A stretch of DNA of 64,000 nucleotides from Tritrichomonas musculus (GCA_039105265.1 JAPFFF010000020.1:1567001-1631000); one strand, 5' to 3'. Shown: positions 47,301 to 57,195, numbered from the stretch's first letter. A program made the numbers and translations. Notes: generated from the letters alone by a model not told the origin.

Positions 47301-50265
47301 TTATCAAGATAAAGATAGCAAAGAAACAGCACATAAAGCAAAATTGGCCTTAACAGCATTATCATTCTTATATTCATTATTATTTTCCACATCAATTCTT
47401 GACATTTTTGTTCCATGGCTATTCAATAATTTTAACACTTGTAATGAATCACAATTTCTATCTTTTTCACTCATTTTGATTTCACTTTTCCAGACCGATA
47501 GGGTTAAATATGTCATTTTGTCACTATCCATGAAATTCGATTTAATAAAAAGTCTTATAAAACGTCTTAAAATGGATATAAATGAATCTGAATTAGTTGG
47601 TCATTATGAATGCATTATATATAATTTAATCATTCAATATTACACAACATTGAATAATTTATCAAAGAACAAAATAATTTATGTTGATGAGATTGGCAAG
47701 ATTAAAAATCCATTCACTTTTGTCTTTAATAATAATTCAACAATATTTCCTTATTCATTGACACCAATAAATATTGATTCTCTTAAAACTAATTTTAATC
47801 AATTCTACAAGAAAATAGACGAAATTGAAGCATTCCATATAAATTATGATTTTTTTTATTCTAGAAGTGAATATTATGAAAAATATAAAGAAGAAGAATT
47901 AGTAGGCGAAGTTGTAAGTTTACAAAATTCTTTTTCTGATATTGATGAAGTTCCTTCTATTCCCTATTGTCGATCAGTTAATGTAATTCGATATGTTTCA
48001 ACACAGCCGAGATGGATTTTTAAATGGATTGTTCATTATGAAAAGTTTCCATTATTAAAAGAACATTATTTAATGCTTTGTAAAGCAATTGACGAAATAA
48101 AAAGGATAAGAAAAGAAGCTTTAGAAGAAGATGAAGAAATATTGTGGAATACAATCAATGTTCATGATTATTATTTAAAAGAATACAAGCAAGAATCATT
48201 AATTAAAATATTGATTAAAGAATTAAAAGAGCCACAAAATGACCAAACATTTCTTTCTCTTTGTAAACTATTAAGAGAAATCACAGATAATGACATAGTC
48301 ATGTTATCTGTCCTTCAATTGGTTACATTGTACATTCAACGAAAGAGGAAAAAAGATGATGCTTTAGAGCCAATTAAAAGGATGCTAAAAATGCTGATTT
48401 ATATATCTGAAAATGAATCATTTCATTCATATTTCATGAAAGAATGCGGAAATATTTTAATTGAAACAGCTATGTATCCAACATTAAGAAATGATGTCAC
48501 TTTTCTAACATTGATATCTAATTTGTTAACAGTACAAATAACTCTTCCATCATCTGTTATTCACATAATCGGTTTCATGTTCCTGTCAAATAAAACGGTT
48601 GTAATTCCACATGCTTTAGAATTGTGCTCGAAAGTTGGAATCGATAATTTAGACACAATAATACCAGTAATAAACAATGCGTTTGATTCTGAAATCTCGA
48701 AGCCAAATCCATCATATTCAATCATTACATCCTTCATTGAAAATGTTCCTTTTTTGTCAAAACCGAAAATTTCAAAGATGAAATCATTTGTTAATTTGGC
48801 ATTCAAAAAGTTTAAACAATCAGGTTTTGAAGATGAACAATTGATTAATTTGATCTGCTCTTTGTTTAACATTCTCGCACCAGAACCAAAAGAGGACGAA
48901 TTCGTCATTCCTGGCGAATCCAAAGAGATCGATTTTTCACTGTCTTACTCAAGAACAGGAATCAACAAGAAAAAGGCCGATGAACAAGATATGCTATTGA
49001 ATCCAGTTCCAATAAAATTGAAGAATCAAGATGAATTTTGGAATCTTTATGAGAAGCATCGAATGATTCTTAACAAAGTTATTGAAAAAGATGAAAAAAT
49101 TGTGAGCAAAATGCGGTTTCTTTTTGACTTCCCAGAATTGTTGCAATTGAAGAAAAGAGCTTCATATTTCCTCCAAAAAATGAAGAATTTAATTGACGAC
49201 GATAAAAGTCTTTCGGTTAGAGTTGATCGTTATTCAAGTGTCTTCTTAGATTCATTTGAGCAATTGAGATACAAGTCACCTAAAGAGTGGCTGAATAAGC
49301 TCAGAGTCTCCTTTTCAGGAGAAGCAGGAATTGATGTTGGCGGACTCACTCGAGAGTGGTTCACATTGATAATAAATGAACTTTTTGACCCGAAATTATC
49401 GCTTTTTAAATTGACAGGAAATAACAGTTACCAGCCGTTACCGATACCCGATATCACACAAGAACAAATTGAATACTTCAATTTTGCAGGCAAAATTATT
49501 GCACGCGCATTAATTGAAGGCATTTGTATCAATGCGCATTTATCACGTTCTTTTTGCCGTCAAATTCTTCATAGAGAGGTCAAATTGATTGATCTCGAAG
49601 ATTATGATGAGAGCATTTATAACTCGCTTAGAAGAATTCTTGAAGATGATGTTGAACCACTTGAACTAGATTTCACAATTGACATCCTTGAAAAAGGCCA
49701 ACTGAAAAATATCAAGCTGAAGAAAAATGGTGACAAAATAAACGTCACAAATAAGAATAAAAAAGAATATGTCAGCTTGTATTGCAATTATCATTTGAGG
49801 GAATCTATTTCTAAGCAAATTTCATCATTTTGTGAAGGATTTAATTCAATCATTCCTTCAAATGAAACTCGTCTTTTCAGCCCAAATGAGCTCGACTTGC
49901 TTATTTGTGGTGTTCCAAAGATTGATGTGAGTGATCTTCGCCAAAATACGAGCTATGAGTATCCCTATGATGAAGATCATCCAGTTATAAACTTGTTCTT
50001 CGAAACAATTGCGAAGTGGAGGAATGAAGATCTTGGGAAACTTCTCCTCTTTTTGACAGGATCATCACAAGTGCCAGTTAACGGTTTTAAAGATTATAAT
50101 GATCGTGGTAAGCCGATAACTATTGGATGCGGAGGTGAAAGAGAGAGACTTTGTGTTGCGCACACATGCTTTAATCGGCTGGAATTGCCAATGTATGAAA
50201 CTGAATACGAAATGAATAACAAACTTTTCCAATCTATTCAAGAATCTGAATTCGGTTTAAGTTAA
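44371..50265 (+). CDS. giant HECT-type E3 ubiquitin ligase
   Basis: 1964 residues from an ATG. The first about 1600 residues are helical repeats of armadillo/HEAT character without a recognised family domain. The HECT domain spans about 1616-1964: VSFSGEAGIDVGGLTREWFTLI, YFNFAGKIIARALIEG, FFETIAKWRNEDLGKLLLFLTGSSQVPVNGF and the C-lobe AHTCFNRLELPMYE. Cys1933 in HTCFN is the expected ubiquitin-thioester cysteine. HECT ligases accept ubiquitin on this cysteine before the substrate. The size and HECT sequence suit the HUWE1/UPL-like group of large ligases, though subfamily is inference. A T12 run lies just upstream of the start. It is the largest gene of the window and intact. Confidence 0.93.
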   Translation: MKSSLIFSPSKIQPKTNIVTQIHQYMMDLENSPLKKEVQRLIFKSVSYLDQDLDLTTSSEVFSLILSCFSHYPDQSIQFFYDILQKVRNKWNYIIAAASILSYLTFEKPDKSLPDYKSFVNDSYNQILHQIQKRSYDECLIIYDQAIPFQFESNFVIDILTLIKFNKKHAFKFYHYISDHSNISQSRLNRLIQKVPKEDLRSILPKSFFYSTEFISNLTVEGLINFIPNLPKDGFIQLITEIEKIFMNKDKRIRTVILEKIIEYNIDIKSINQIFKSLSKSDLKPSVWSYLAKFDVILPDYLAEKVTHFPNAAAAVKLMPHPENLPQDIIDRCLLEATDLNVYERLFNLDFISSELFAQKKFWLHIVKVVSNWKEECKSNIIKKFSMLIQNCVSSEKFTEIFDSMVFDQFPPNNKVNSFLSSLYQKLEYEYREGYFDKKNMEYMMNKLLEKRTIPLPSFCKLFDFMSIGGYLNKNLSNATVLYVYEFSYMKEYSEQIESMSIQPLNKESMKKIYNFIENESLDDLVKVTNSEALYFIVSALIYTSSSEKPQINGLTKSTILPFFAICFIYLPKCKGSLTSMTVEMSEILFKGFTYFGEINSPILNISIDAIMASFEFFLSPKYFRAVYSYNLLDKLFSIFTNDSYNADKELFLVAVFCLSQRTHFDVGLSDIFDKYGIRLIKYIVNKMNGLIGHDKQIKNLKLKLNLTVFDLEKVVQTFDEFVSNSTSKEKVFQTVFFIQKYCQNIPEIEITNKRKLTQILSEKMNHKEWENFSLIGQFMKHCNLENDLEPFFKKSIPFSIKSQIFESFEITDINDLIQNILMTSQLENCKEPFHQLFKILMTENSIATDYITVLFEKFGKSQYVETELFLKHYYTEYKKYKESFIEAVLRCFYYHPLAEKFIRKAEYKAVTFPQSKLGLKIINSLLDRALKTTKKGSFQAFFILKNIAASFPFLFIKNTQKTFQTILTSLNYFQFCYQDKDSKETAHKAKLALTALSFLYSLLFSTSILDIFVPWLFNNFNTCNESQFLSFSLILISLFQTDRVKYVILSLSMKFDLIKSLIKRLKMDINESELVGHYECIIYNLIIQYYTTLNNLSKNKIIYVDEIGKIKNPFTFVFNNNSTIFPYSLTPINIDSLKTNFNQFYKKIDEIEAFHINYDFFYSRSEYYEKYKEEELVGEVVSLQNSFSDIDEVPSIPYCRSVNVIRYVSTQPRWIFKWIVHYEKFPLLKEHYLMLCKAIDEIKRIRKEALEEDEEILWNTINVHDYYLKEYKQESLIKILIKELKEPQNDQTFLSLCKLLREITDNDIVMLSVLQLVTLYIQRKRKKDDALEPIKRMLKMLIYISENESFHSYFMKECGNILIETAMYPTLRNDVTFLTLISNLLTVQITLPSSVIHIIGFMFLSNKTVVIPHALELCSKVGIDNLDTIIPVINNAFDSEISKPNPSYSIITSFIENVPFLSKPKISKMKSFVNLAFKKFKQSGFEDEQLINLICSLFNILAPEPKEDEFVIPGESKEIDFSLSYSRTGINKKKADEQDMLLNPVPIKLKNQDEFWNLYEKHRMILNKVIEKDEKIVSKMRFLFDFPELLQLKKRASYFLQKMKNLIDDDKSLSVRVDRYSSVFLDSFEQLRYKSPKEWLNKLRVSFSGEAGIDVGGLTREWFTLIINELFDPKLSLFKLTGNNSYQPLPIPDITQEQIEYFNFAGKIIARALIEGICINAHLSRSFCRQILHREVKLIDLEDYDESIYNSLRRILEDDVEPLELDFTIDILEKGQLKNIKLKKNGDKINVTNKNKKEYVSLYCNYHLRESISKQISSFCEGFNSIIPSNETRLFSPNELDLLICGVPKIDVSDLRQNTSYEYPYDEDHPVINLFFETIAKWRNEDLGKLLLFLTGSSQVPVNGFKDYNDRGKPITIGCGGERERLCVAHTCFNRLELPMYETEYEMNNKLFQSIQESEFGLS

Positions 50266-50545
50266 ATTTTATTCTTTATATATGTAAAAAATAATTGATA
50301 GATTTCTTTTTTCAAAATATTTGTTTGACCTTATATGACATATATTTTTTTTTGCAGAATAAATATGATCGAATTTTGTGAGAATTAAATGGTAATTAAT
50401 ATGAAAATAGCATTTAATACTATTTAATGCTCACAAGATTCTTGTCATTTAATACCAATTAATATTTTATCATTTTTTTTTTTTTTTTTTTTGAATAATT
50501 TTTTAAGTCAATATAGGATTAAAAAAAATATTGAAGAATTAATCT
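50266..50545. other. spacer between convergent genes
   Basis: AT-rich, with a T run near 50470; contains ATTTAATGCTCACAAGATTC and an inverted partner (GAATTTTGTGAGAATTAAAT), a weak imperfect palindrome at about 50372-50455. Possibly a small remnant element. Confidence 0.35.
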
Positions 50546-51262
50546 TTATTTTTTGGTGTTTTTAGGCAAGTAGTTGATATGTAGTCCACCGCTTCCAATT
50601 CTTTTCACATCTTTGATATCAAATTCGATAGGCTGTCCTTTATTAAGATCTGGGATCTGAGTGAAAAGAGAAGCAGGTCCTAGACTTCCATCACTCACTG
50701 GTGATAAGAAGAGGCTAAGTTCATCAACCATTCCTGCAGAAAGGAAACTCCAGTTCACAATTCCACCTCCACATATAAGTACCTTCTTTATATGAAAGCA
50801 GTGATAGAGTTTCTCCATTGCAAGCTGACAATCCAACTGCTTTTCTCCTACCAAAAGGTAAGAAACTCCTCTTTTGCGAAGATATGATCTGTAAGATTGT
50901 GGAACAGCTTCAGTAATAAGTTCTATTACATGAGATTCTGGTTTATCTTTGCTAACAAATGTACCTGACTCCCATCCGATTTCACCTTCTGTGTCAACTG
51001 ATATATAATATAAATTTGCATGGTCATTTGCAATGAAATCTCCTCCTGGAACTGGACTGCTTTCTTCTTGGTCTGGCTTTCTGAATTTTAAAAATTCTTT
51101 CGTTGTTGTCGTACCATAAAGCCATGCATCTGCATTCAATTCTTTTCTGTAATTTCCGTACTCTTTGCCAAGCTGTTTGGTTGCCTCTTGATCAAAAAGA
51201 GAGCCACTAATTTTTCCATCAAGTGAACTCAGCATATGGACTATTACATAGGGCCTTTCCAT
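50546..51262 (-). CDS. RibD C-terminal/dihydrofolate reductase-like reductase
   Basis: 238 residues from an ATG. ERPYVIVHMLSSLDGKISG is the opening of the RibD C-terminal (bacterial bifunctional deaminase/reductase) family, followed by the loop DAWLYGTTTT. The end has VLICGGGIVNWSFLSAGMVDELSLFLSPV, the NADPH-binding and family-defining GGG-x-x-(L/N) region. RibD reductases reduce a pyrimidine intermediate of riboflavin synthesis; stand-alone relatives have varied or unknown substrates. The protein resembles bacterial stand-alone RibD-C proteins more than eukaryotic enzymes, and trichomonads lack a riboflavin pathway to my knowledge, so lateral gene transfer is likely. No N-terminal deaminase is present. 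Confidence 0.85.
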   Translation of the reverse strand: MERPYVIVHMLSSLDGKISGSLFDQEATKQLGKEYGNYRKELNADAWLYGTTTTKEFLKFRKPDQEESSPVPGGDFIANDHANLYYISVDTEGEIGWESGTFVSKDKPESHVIELITEAVPQSYRSYLRKRGVSYLLVGEKQLDCQLAMEKLYHCFHIKKVLICGGGIVNWSFLSAGMVDELSLFLSPVSDGSLGPASLFTQIPDLNKGQPIEFDIKDVKRIGSGGLHINYLPKNTKK

Positions 51263-52480
51263 TTTATTTGATTTGAAATTATATTTCCAACTTTTTCTAT
51301 GCTTATACGATAAATCACTTTTTAATACAAAGACAAAACTCCTCTCAAAGGACCATATTTTTCTTTAACTTTTATATTTCTTTAACTTTGTAATGAAACA
51401 CCAGAACTCCGGAAACTTATAGGTCTCTGAAATATTTATTTTTGGCAAATTTTTAATATTCTAAAGGAGTAGTTTTTAATTTAACCAAAAAACAAAAGGC
51501 CGTAATTTGCTCATGTTGAAGCTGAATAAAAATTGACAATACTTTGTTCACTTAATCACCAATGTGGATCATTTTTTTGGATAATATCCATTGTTTTTCT
51601 ATTTTGAAATTGAATATCCTTCTCTTATTTTCCGTTTTATTCCAAACACTGTATTCCATGATAATAAAGTCAACTTATTTGGTTATTCTAAATAAATAAA
51701 TAAAAAAGATTGATAACATCGAATTAGTTTTGAATGATCTCTCTATTGATACAGAATCAAATATTATATATTTTAATGATTTCTAAGAATTTCGCATGTT
51801 TCAAAGGCCATATTATAAGTGATTGTTATGATTACCTATTACAAAATGTAATTAAGATGGCCAATTCAATTTGGATAATTTCATGATAAATTGATAATAA
51901 AATATTTGCCCCATTATTTCCTATTTTATCTCCGAAAAACTGAGCACATACATTTTATATTTTAAAATAATTTAATAAAATACAAGAGATTCAATCATTA
52001 TTTGCTTCTGGTTCCATCATCAAATATCAAATTCTTACAATTTCTTTTTCTAAACAAGGGTCTTTGGCGCTGTCTATTGATTATTTTCTGTATAATATTA
52101 AAATTTAAACAATTATTTTTTTATAAAAAAGAAAATTCTAGATTTTTAAATTTTGACCTTTGACGATGAAAATTAACCTAAATCAGAAAACTTTTTTACC
52201 TCATATAATCTGTTAACAAATCTGTTCTATTCTCATCATTTTTCTTTATTCTCATTTTTTTCATCTGTCACAAATTCAATTAATCTTATCACTCTCGTCT
52301 AGTTTCATCAAATTTTGTCTATTTCGTTCAATACCAACTAATCTCTTTTTTCTGTCTCAATCTCATCTCTCATAAAATAGCTAGTTAAAAAAAAAAAAAA
52401 ATAGAAAAATTTTGAATAATTATTATAAATTAATGGGTAATTTTATTAATAGATAAGATTATGAATAAAAAAAAAAATTA
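51263..52480. other. intergenic region
   Basis: About 1.2 kb, AT-rich. The part 52200-52375 is strikingly T/C-rich on the plus strand (repeated TCTCAT, TTTCTC, TCATC words). No gene recognised. Confidence 0.5.
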
Positions 52481-52489
52481 AATGTTTTA

Positions 52490-52640
52490 ATAGCCACTAC
52501 TTCGCTTCGCTCGTAGTGGCTCAAGCAATACATGTTCGCTACTTTCAGCTCGGATTGCTTGGATTTTGACGCTTTCGACGTTAGATACGGTAATCGTCTT
52601 ACACCAGGCTCCTTTTGGAGACTGGGAAGAGATGGTAATA
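52490..52640. other. GC-rich island with strong hairpin
   Basis: A block much richer in G/C than its surroundings. It starts with GCCACTAC at 52493-52500 and GTAGTGGC at 52513-52520, an 8-bp perfect stem with a 12-base loop TTCGCTTCGCTC. CTTCGCTTCGCTC is the exact reverse complement of a word in the GC-rich core at 20097-20109. Not a tRNA by my reading. Possibly the core of an old element. Confidence 0.5.
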
Positions 52641-52711
52641 AATATTTATTATGAGAGGAAGTCTGAAGGTCGTAATAAATATTAAAAATCTACATGCATA
52701 TCAACGTTATA

Positions 52712-53238
52712 AAAAATAATTATTATGATAGGAAGTTTGAAACATGATGAAGGTCTATTCATATTCATATTATAATATAAAATCAATTTTTTGACGAAAT
52801 GGTAGATAAGAGCAAGTAATTAAAAAAATAAAAATCGTAATTTCGGAAATCTTATAATCTTGAGCGAATTTTTTTAGGTGAATATCATTCATGCGAGATT
52901 TTGGTTAATATTGCGATAAGGATTTACATGTTCGAGCAGGTTCCACTAATCAAAATGAAAACAGTGAAAAAAAGGTGATGTGTTATTTTCACTTATTTTT
53001 GATCGTAAATATTCAATGCTTCTTCTCAATTATTCTGAAACGTCATATAAAAAGTATTAACCAAATTTTAATAAAAATATATTTACCTTATTATTAAAAC
53101 TTGATTTTAATAAATAAACAAACTTTATAATCTTTAAAAAATGTATTTAAATCAATTATTTAATTTTTTTAAGCCAAAATGGCTCTAATATCGTTTTTGA
53201 AAAATTTGTGGTTACTTCCTATCATAATAATTATTTTT
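52712..53238. mobile_element. 527-bp inverted-repeat structure
   Basis: A 25-base perfect inverted repeat (containing ATTATTATGATAGGAAGT) lies at 52712-52736 and 53214-53238. A related direct copy, TTATTATGAGAGGAAGTC, is near 52650. No target duplication was apparent and no coding capacity is present. It may be a MITE or a foldback from rearrangement. Confidence 0.5.
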
Positions 53239-53575
53239 ATTTTTTTTGAAAATATTAAGCAACTTTTTGAGTGAAATTAAAATTGGGATTTCAATATTTT
53301 TAAATCCAGAGGGAACTTTTTAAATGATATTCATAAATTTATAAATTCGCCAAAAAAGGTCAAAAAATATTGATTTAACATAAAAAAAATGCCAATATCC
53401 ATGTATAAAAAGATTAAATAATAATTATAATCAGCAAAAATATTCACAAAATCATATAGCATTAAAATTTATAGATAATTTATCAATATTAACTATATAA
53501 TTCAATATATGCAAACAAACAAAATTATTTATATTCAAATCTTCAAATTTGATAGATTATTTTATATTTATTTAA
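53239..53575. other. region upstream of the subtilisin gene
   Basis: AT-rich; no gene. The promoter of the protease should be here, but no element can be assigned with confidence. Confidence 0.4.
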
Positions 53576-56500
53576 ATGCTTGTCTTTCTATTTTTTATCA
53601 GTGCCAAATATTATGAATCATATAAAACAAATCTCCTACGTAGAAATTGTCAGATAGAAATTCAACGTTCTCCTTCTCTCCTCAAAATTAAAAATATTGG
53701 AGATTCATGGTATTTTGTTCATTTTGATGAAGATCCAGATTTTTCTTTACTTGCAAAACAAGGAATTGAGATTAAATCCAGCAATATGATCAGTAAACGC
53801 TGGTTTTCTCTCTTTTTATCAACCAATCAAGCACAATATTTGTCTAGATTTGCTTCATTACGAGCTGTTGCAAGAACCGAAAAGATTATTGATTGGAACC
53901 ATATCAAATTTTCCGATTCCATCGAGATCGAAACTTCTTCCACATTTGATCCATCAATTGATCTTTCAAAATTCGGCAAATATCAGCCTTATATTACCAA
54001 ACTTAATTCCAATTTATATCAACTTACTAGCGCCGACAACCAAAAACTCGCCAAGCTTCTTTCATCCAATGAAAAAATCTATTCAATTTTGCCTAAAAAT
54101 CGCACTTTATATTCCAACAACAGAGCAGCCGGTTTTACTCAATTTAACACCGATAAACCCATCATAGCAGGACTTTCTAATGACACGATTGTTCTTGATC
54201 GACATTTAGAATCGAAAGGACTCACAGGGAAAGGACAAATTGTCCTAGTTGAAGATTCATATCTTGATCCGAATTCGACATTTTTCTATGACCCTCAAAA
54301 TCCACTTTTTGAGAAAAACCGTTTATACTCTGATCATCGAAAACTTGTTTATATATTTGAAGACGAAGTATACAAAAAGCCAACAGCAAATGAGCACGGA
54401 ACGCACGTTGCAGGCTGCGCTGCGGGCTCATCACATCTCAACAAAAGTGAGTCTGATTTGCCGCTTTATAACGGCGTTGCTCCTGATGCTAAAATTGCAT
54501 TTTATCAAGGTGGATCTTCAGGAATGTTTGCATCAAAAAATGTTAAGAAGATTGTAGAAGAAACTCATCCTTGCGCATGCTCGAATAGCTGGGGTTTCAG
54601 AATTACAGGCATGACTGAAGACAACCAATGGAATTTGAATGCGAAAGAAATGAATGACACTTTATTCATGTTTTCAGCTGGCAACTCTGGTGTTAGTTTA
54701 AATAAAAATCTGGATTATTATGAATCTTTGGATGCTCCTGGTACTGGTAAAAACATATTGACAGTTGGCGCTTTATCATCGATTCCAATAAATGAACAAG
54801 ATGATCGTTTCAAGGCGATTTATTTCTTTGAAATTGAGGCCCAACAAACGTACAAGCCTGAAGTTAAAGTTTGGTCATTAAAGAAAAGCGAAAGTATTAA
54901 AAATCCAGCTGTTGACATGCTGTTTACTGATGGTTCGGTTGAAATGAAAATGACCAAAAAAATAGATCAAACATTCAAAGACAAACTTTTGATTTTGGTG
55001 ATAAATGGAAAAAGTGACTTTGATAAGATTAACAAGACTGATCCACCTCTTATTGCTCTTACAACTGAAGATTTTGAAGTTGAAAACTTCGAATCAATTG
55101 GTTTCTCTCATCTTTTCCCAATTCTTTATCTTGATAATGAAACATTAGACGTCATTTATAATGCTTATTCACAAAGAATTGAAGTCGAATCAAACTTCGT
55201 TGATAGTAAAATGATCAAGCTTCATCGTGCTCCTTTCTCTTCTAAGGGTCCTTCAGAGATTGGCCTCATTAAGCCTGAAATAGTTGCACCTGGAACAACT
55301 TATTTCAGCGCTCGTTCTGATCCAAAAGGAGGCTTCGGTCATGCTGACTTTGCAATGATGGACGGTACCTCAATGGCTACTCCAAACGTCGCTGGTGCAA
55401 CAGCTCTTGTTGCTCAATATTTCGTTGATAAGAAATATCGTTCTTCGAAGTCATTGAAGCCATCATCTTCACTTTTGAGATCGGTTTTGATTAATGCCGC
55501 TGATCCTCTTGATGATGAAAAAGTGTCGCCTGATGTTGATGTCGGTTTCGGATCTTTAAACCTCGGAAAATACATTTTGACATCGGTTTCTGACCAAGGA
55601 AACGATGAGAATGTTTTGGTCGCCGATAAAGTCGATATTCAACACAATCAACACTTGGTTAGTTATGTTGAAATCAAGGACAATTCACGTGATTTCCGCG
55701 TCACTCTTTCATACCTCGATGAAATTGTAAGTTCTGACTCTGCTGCCGCTTTAATGGTCGATCTCGACCTTGTCGTAGTTGGGCCAGATGAGACCGTTTA
55801 TAGAGGCAATCAAAGAGCCGACAACACTGAAGAGTCTTACTCTACAAACGAGCGAGTAGTCATAAAGAAAGATAATGTTAAACCTGGCAAATACGAAATT
55901 CATGTCTTTGCAAGCATTCCTGAGATTGTTCCAAACAGACTCTCTCAATTTTCTGTGTCAATTTTCGGTTCTCTTTCTGATTCAACCAAAGAAGCTGCTG
56001 TCTTCGAAACTGCTAAAAAGTGCATCCCTGTTGTCGACGGCAACGGCGAATGTAACCAAGAAACAGCATTGAATGACTGTAAATCAGACGACTATGAAAT
56101 TTTCACCGGTCATTCGTGCCAGATTGAAATCATGCCAATTATTGAAAATAATGATAAAAAAATATTCGAATTGGAGCCTTTCGGTGTCAAATATCTCAGC
56201 TTCTTTTATCCATTCGATGCAGTTTTCTCTAATTTGACAATTTCTATCTCTTCGGCAACTGAATTCCACCCAAAGTACGTCTACACGCTCAATACATCCG
56301 ATTTGAAGCTTCCATTGAAAGAAATCGAGGCCGATAACATTATAAATGGTGACTTGACGTTGATAATTAAAAATTACGGCCAGGCTGTCCAATGGGAAGT
56401 CAAATCTTGCGCACACATCATGATCTACAATAAGTCACCAAAGAAAACGCTCTTCATTGCCAATTTCAAGATTGCTGTTGAACCTGAACCTGAACCAACT

Positions 56501-56887
56501 GAAGAGCCAGAAACCCCAGATACTCCTTCTACAAGCGAAACTTCTTCTTCTTCTTCTTCAATTCCTTCTGCAAGCGAAACTCCTTCTTCGATTCCTTCTG
56601 CAAGTGAATCTTCTTCTTCTTCTTCTTCTTCAATTCCTTCTACAAGTGAAACTTCTTTGGAACCTTCGCTTTCGCCAACTGAAATGCCAACTAAGTCAAA
56701 CGATGCTTCTGAAAAAGACAAAAAAAATGAAAAATTTTACTTCATATCAATCACTGCAGCTTTTGCATCTTGCGTGATAATGTTTATCATTATCATAATC
56801 CTAGCAATAATAATTTTGAAAACAAAAAAAGAATCAGATCCTAGGTCTGAAATGGCTGGTGAAACACTCAAAACTCCATTATTATAG
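53576..56887 (+). CDS. membrane-anchored subtilisin-like serine protease (family S8)
   Basis: 1103 residues from an ATG. A short hydrophobic signal (MLVFLFFISA) is typical of trichomonad secreted proteins. The prodomain-like section reaches about 200. The catalytic set is D227 (VLVEDSYLD), H274 (NEHGTHVAGC), the oxyanion N370 (SAGNSG) and S599 (DGTSMATPNVAG). A beta-rich P-domain-like part (about 660-800) and a further unrecognised region follow, then a Pro/Glu/Ser stalk with a TTC-TTC-TTC-coded Ser tract (about 970-1045), one membrane helix (about 1055-1085) and a short tail. Surface or lysosomal proteolysis is likely, as for the subtilisins described from Trichomonas. All catalytic residues are intact. 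Confidence 0.92.
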   Translation: MLVFLFFISAKYYESYKTNLLRRNCQIEIQRSPSLLKIKNIGDSWYFVHFDEDPDFSLLAKQGIEIKSSNMISKRWFSLFLSTNQAQYLSRFASLRAVARTEKIIDWNHIKFSDSIEIETSSTFDPSIDLSKFGKYQPYITKLNSNLYQLTSADNQKLAKLLSSNEKIYSILPKNRTLYSNNRAAGFTQFNTDKPIIAGLSNDTIVLDRHLESKGLTGKGQIVLVEDSYLDPNSTFFYDPQNPLFEKNRLYSDHRKLVYIFEDEVYKKPTANEHGTHVAGCAAGSSHLNKSESDLPLYNGVAPDAKIAFYQGGSSGMFASKNVKKIVEETHPCACSNSWGFRITGMTEDNQWNLNAKEMNDTLFMFSAGNSGVSLNKNLDYYESLDAPGTGKNILTVGALSSIPINEQDDRFKAIYFFEIEAQQTYKPEVKVWSLKKSESIKNPAVDMLFTDGSVEMKMTKKIDQTFKDKLLILVINGKSDFDKINKTDPPLIALTTEDFEVENFESIGFSHLFPILYLDNETLDVIYNAYSQRIEVESNFVDSKMIKLHRAPFSSKGPSEIGLIKPEIVAPGTTYFSARSDPKGGFGHADFAMMDGTSMATPNVAGATALVAQYFVDKKYRSSKSLKPSSSLLRSVLINAADPLDDEKVSPDVDVGFGSLNLGKYILTSVSDQGNDENVLVADKVDIQHNQHLVSYVEIKDNSRDFRVTLSYLDEIVSSDSAAALMVDLDLVVVGPDETVYRGNQRADNTEESYSTNERVVIKKDNVKPGKYEIHVFASIPEIVPNRLSQFSVSIFGSLSDSTKEAAVFETAKKCIPVVDGNGECNQETALNDCKSDDYEIFTGHSCQIEIMPIIENNDKKIFELEPFGVKYLSFFYPFDAVFSNLTISISSATEFHPKYVYTLNTSDLKLPLKEIEADNIINGDLTLIIKNYGQAVQWEVKSCAHIMIYNKSPKKTLFIANFKIAVEPEPEPTEEPETPDTPSTSETSSSSSSIPSASETPSSIPSASESSSSSSSSIPSTSETSLEPSLSPTEMPTKSNDASEKDKKNEKFYFISITAAFASCVIMFIIIIILAIIILKTKKESDPRSEMAGETLKTPLL

Positions 56888-56927
56888 GTTATTAATCCTT
56901 CTTCACTAAACCTAAACCTTTTTTTCA

Positions 56928-56930
<3 letters not shown>

Positions 56931-56974
<44 letters not shown>

Positions 56975-56977
56975 TGG
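56931..56977. repeat. T31-(GT)7 tract
   Basis: Thirty-one T followed by seven GT units about 45 bases after the subtilisin stop. The same composite structure occurs at 36902-36945. Confidence 0.85.
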
Positions 56978-57116
56978 GCATGAAAGCTTTAAATATATAT
57001 ACTTTATATCAAAATGAAACATTGAATATCCTTTTAATAATCTTGTGTTTGATATATTTCTATTATATTTATGAATAAATAAAGGCTTTAAAACTTTCGA
57101 ATTTTAAATTTCTAGA

Positions 57117-57188
57117 GTCCCACTAGTATAATGGTTAGAATAGATCCTTGACACGGATCAGACTGCGGTTCGATTCCGCAGTGGGACA
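57117..57188 (+). tRNA. tRNA-Val (anticodon GAC)
   Basis: 72 nt fold as a cloverleaf: acceptor GTCCCAC/GTGGGAC with discriminator A, a D arm GTAT...GAAT, anticodon stem GATCC/GGATC with loop TTGACAC, and a T arm TGCGG-TTCGATT-CCGCA. The anticodon triplet at 34-36 is GAC, which reads valine codons GTC/GTU. A run of seven T (57189-57195) follows immediately as a Pol III terminator. Internal A and B boxes are visible (TATAATGGTTAGA; GGTTCGATTCC). Confidence 0.9.
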
Positions 57189-57195
57189 TTTTTTT
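57189..57195 (+). terminator. Pol III terminator of tRNA-Val
   Basis: Seven T directly after the tRNA discriminator base. Confidence 0.8.

Noticed and set aside
52490-52640. GC-rich island considered as a tRNA or 5S rRNA gene
   Set aside because: No cloverleaf with a T-arm GGTTCGA-type B box, and no resemblance to 5S that I can see.
56457-56777. L-rich frame over the subtilisin stalk
   Set aside because: It is a frame-shifted reading of the Ser-coding TTC repeats; the protease frame is unbroken.
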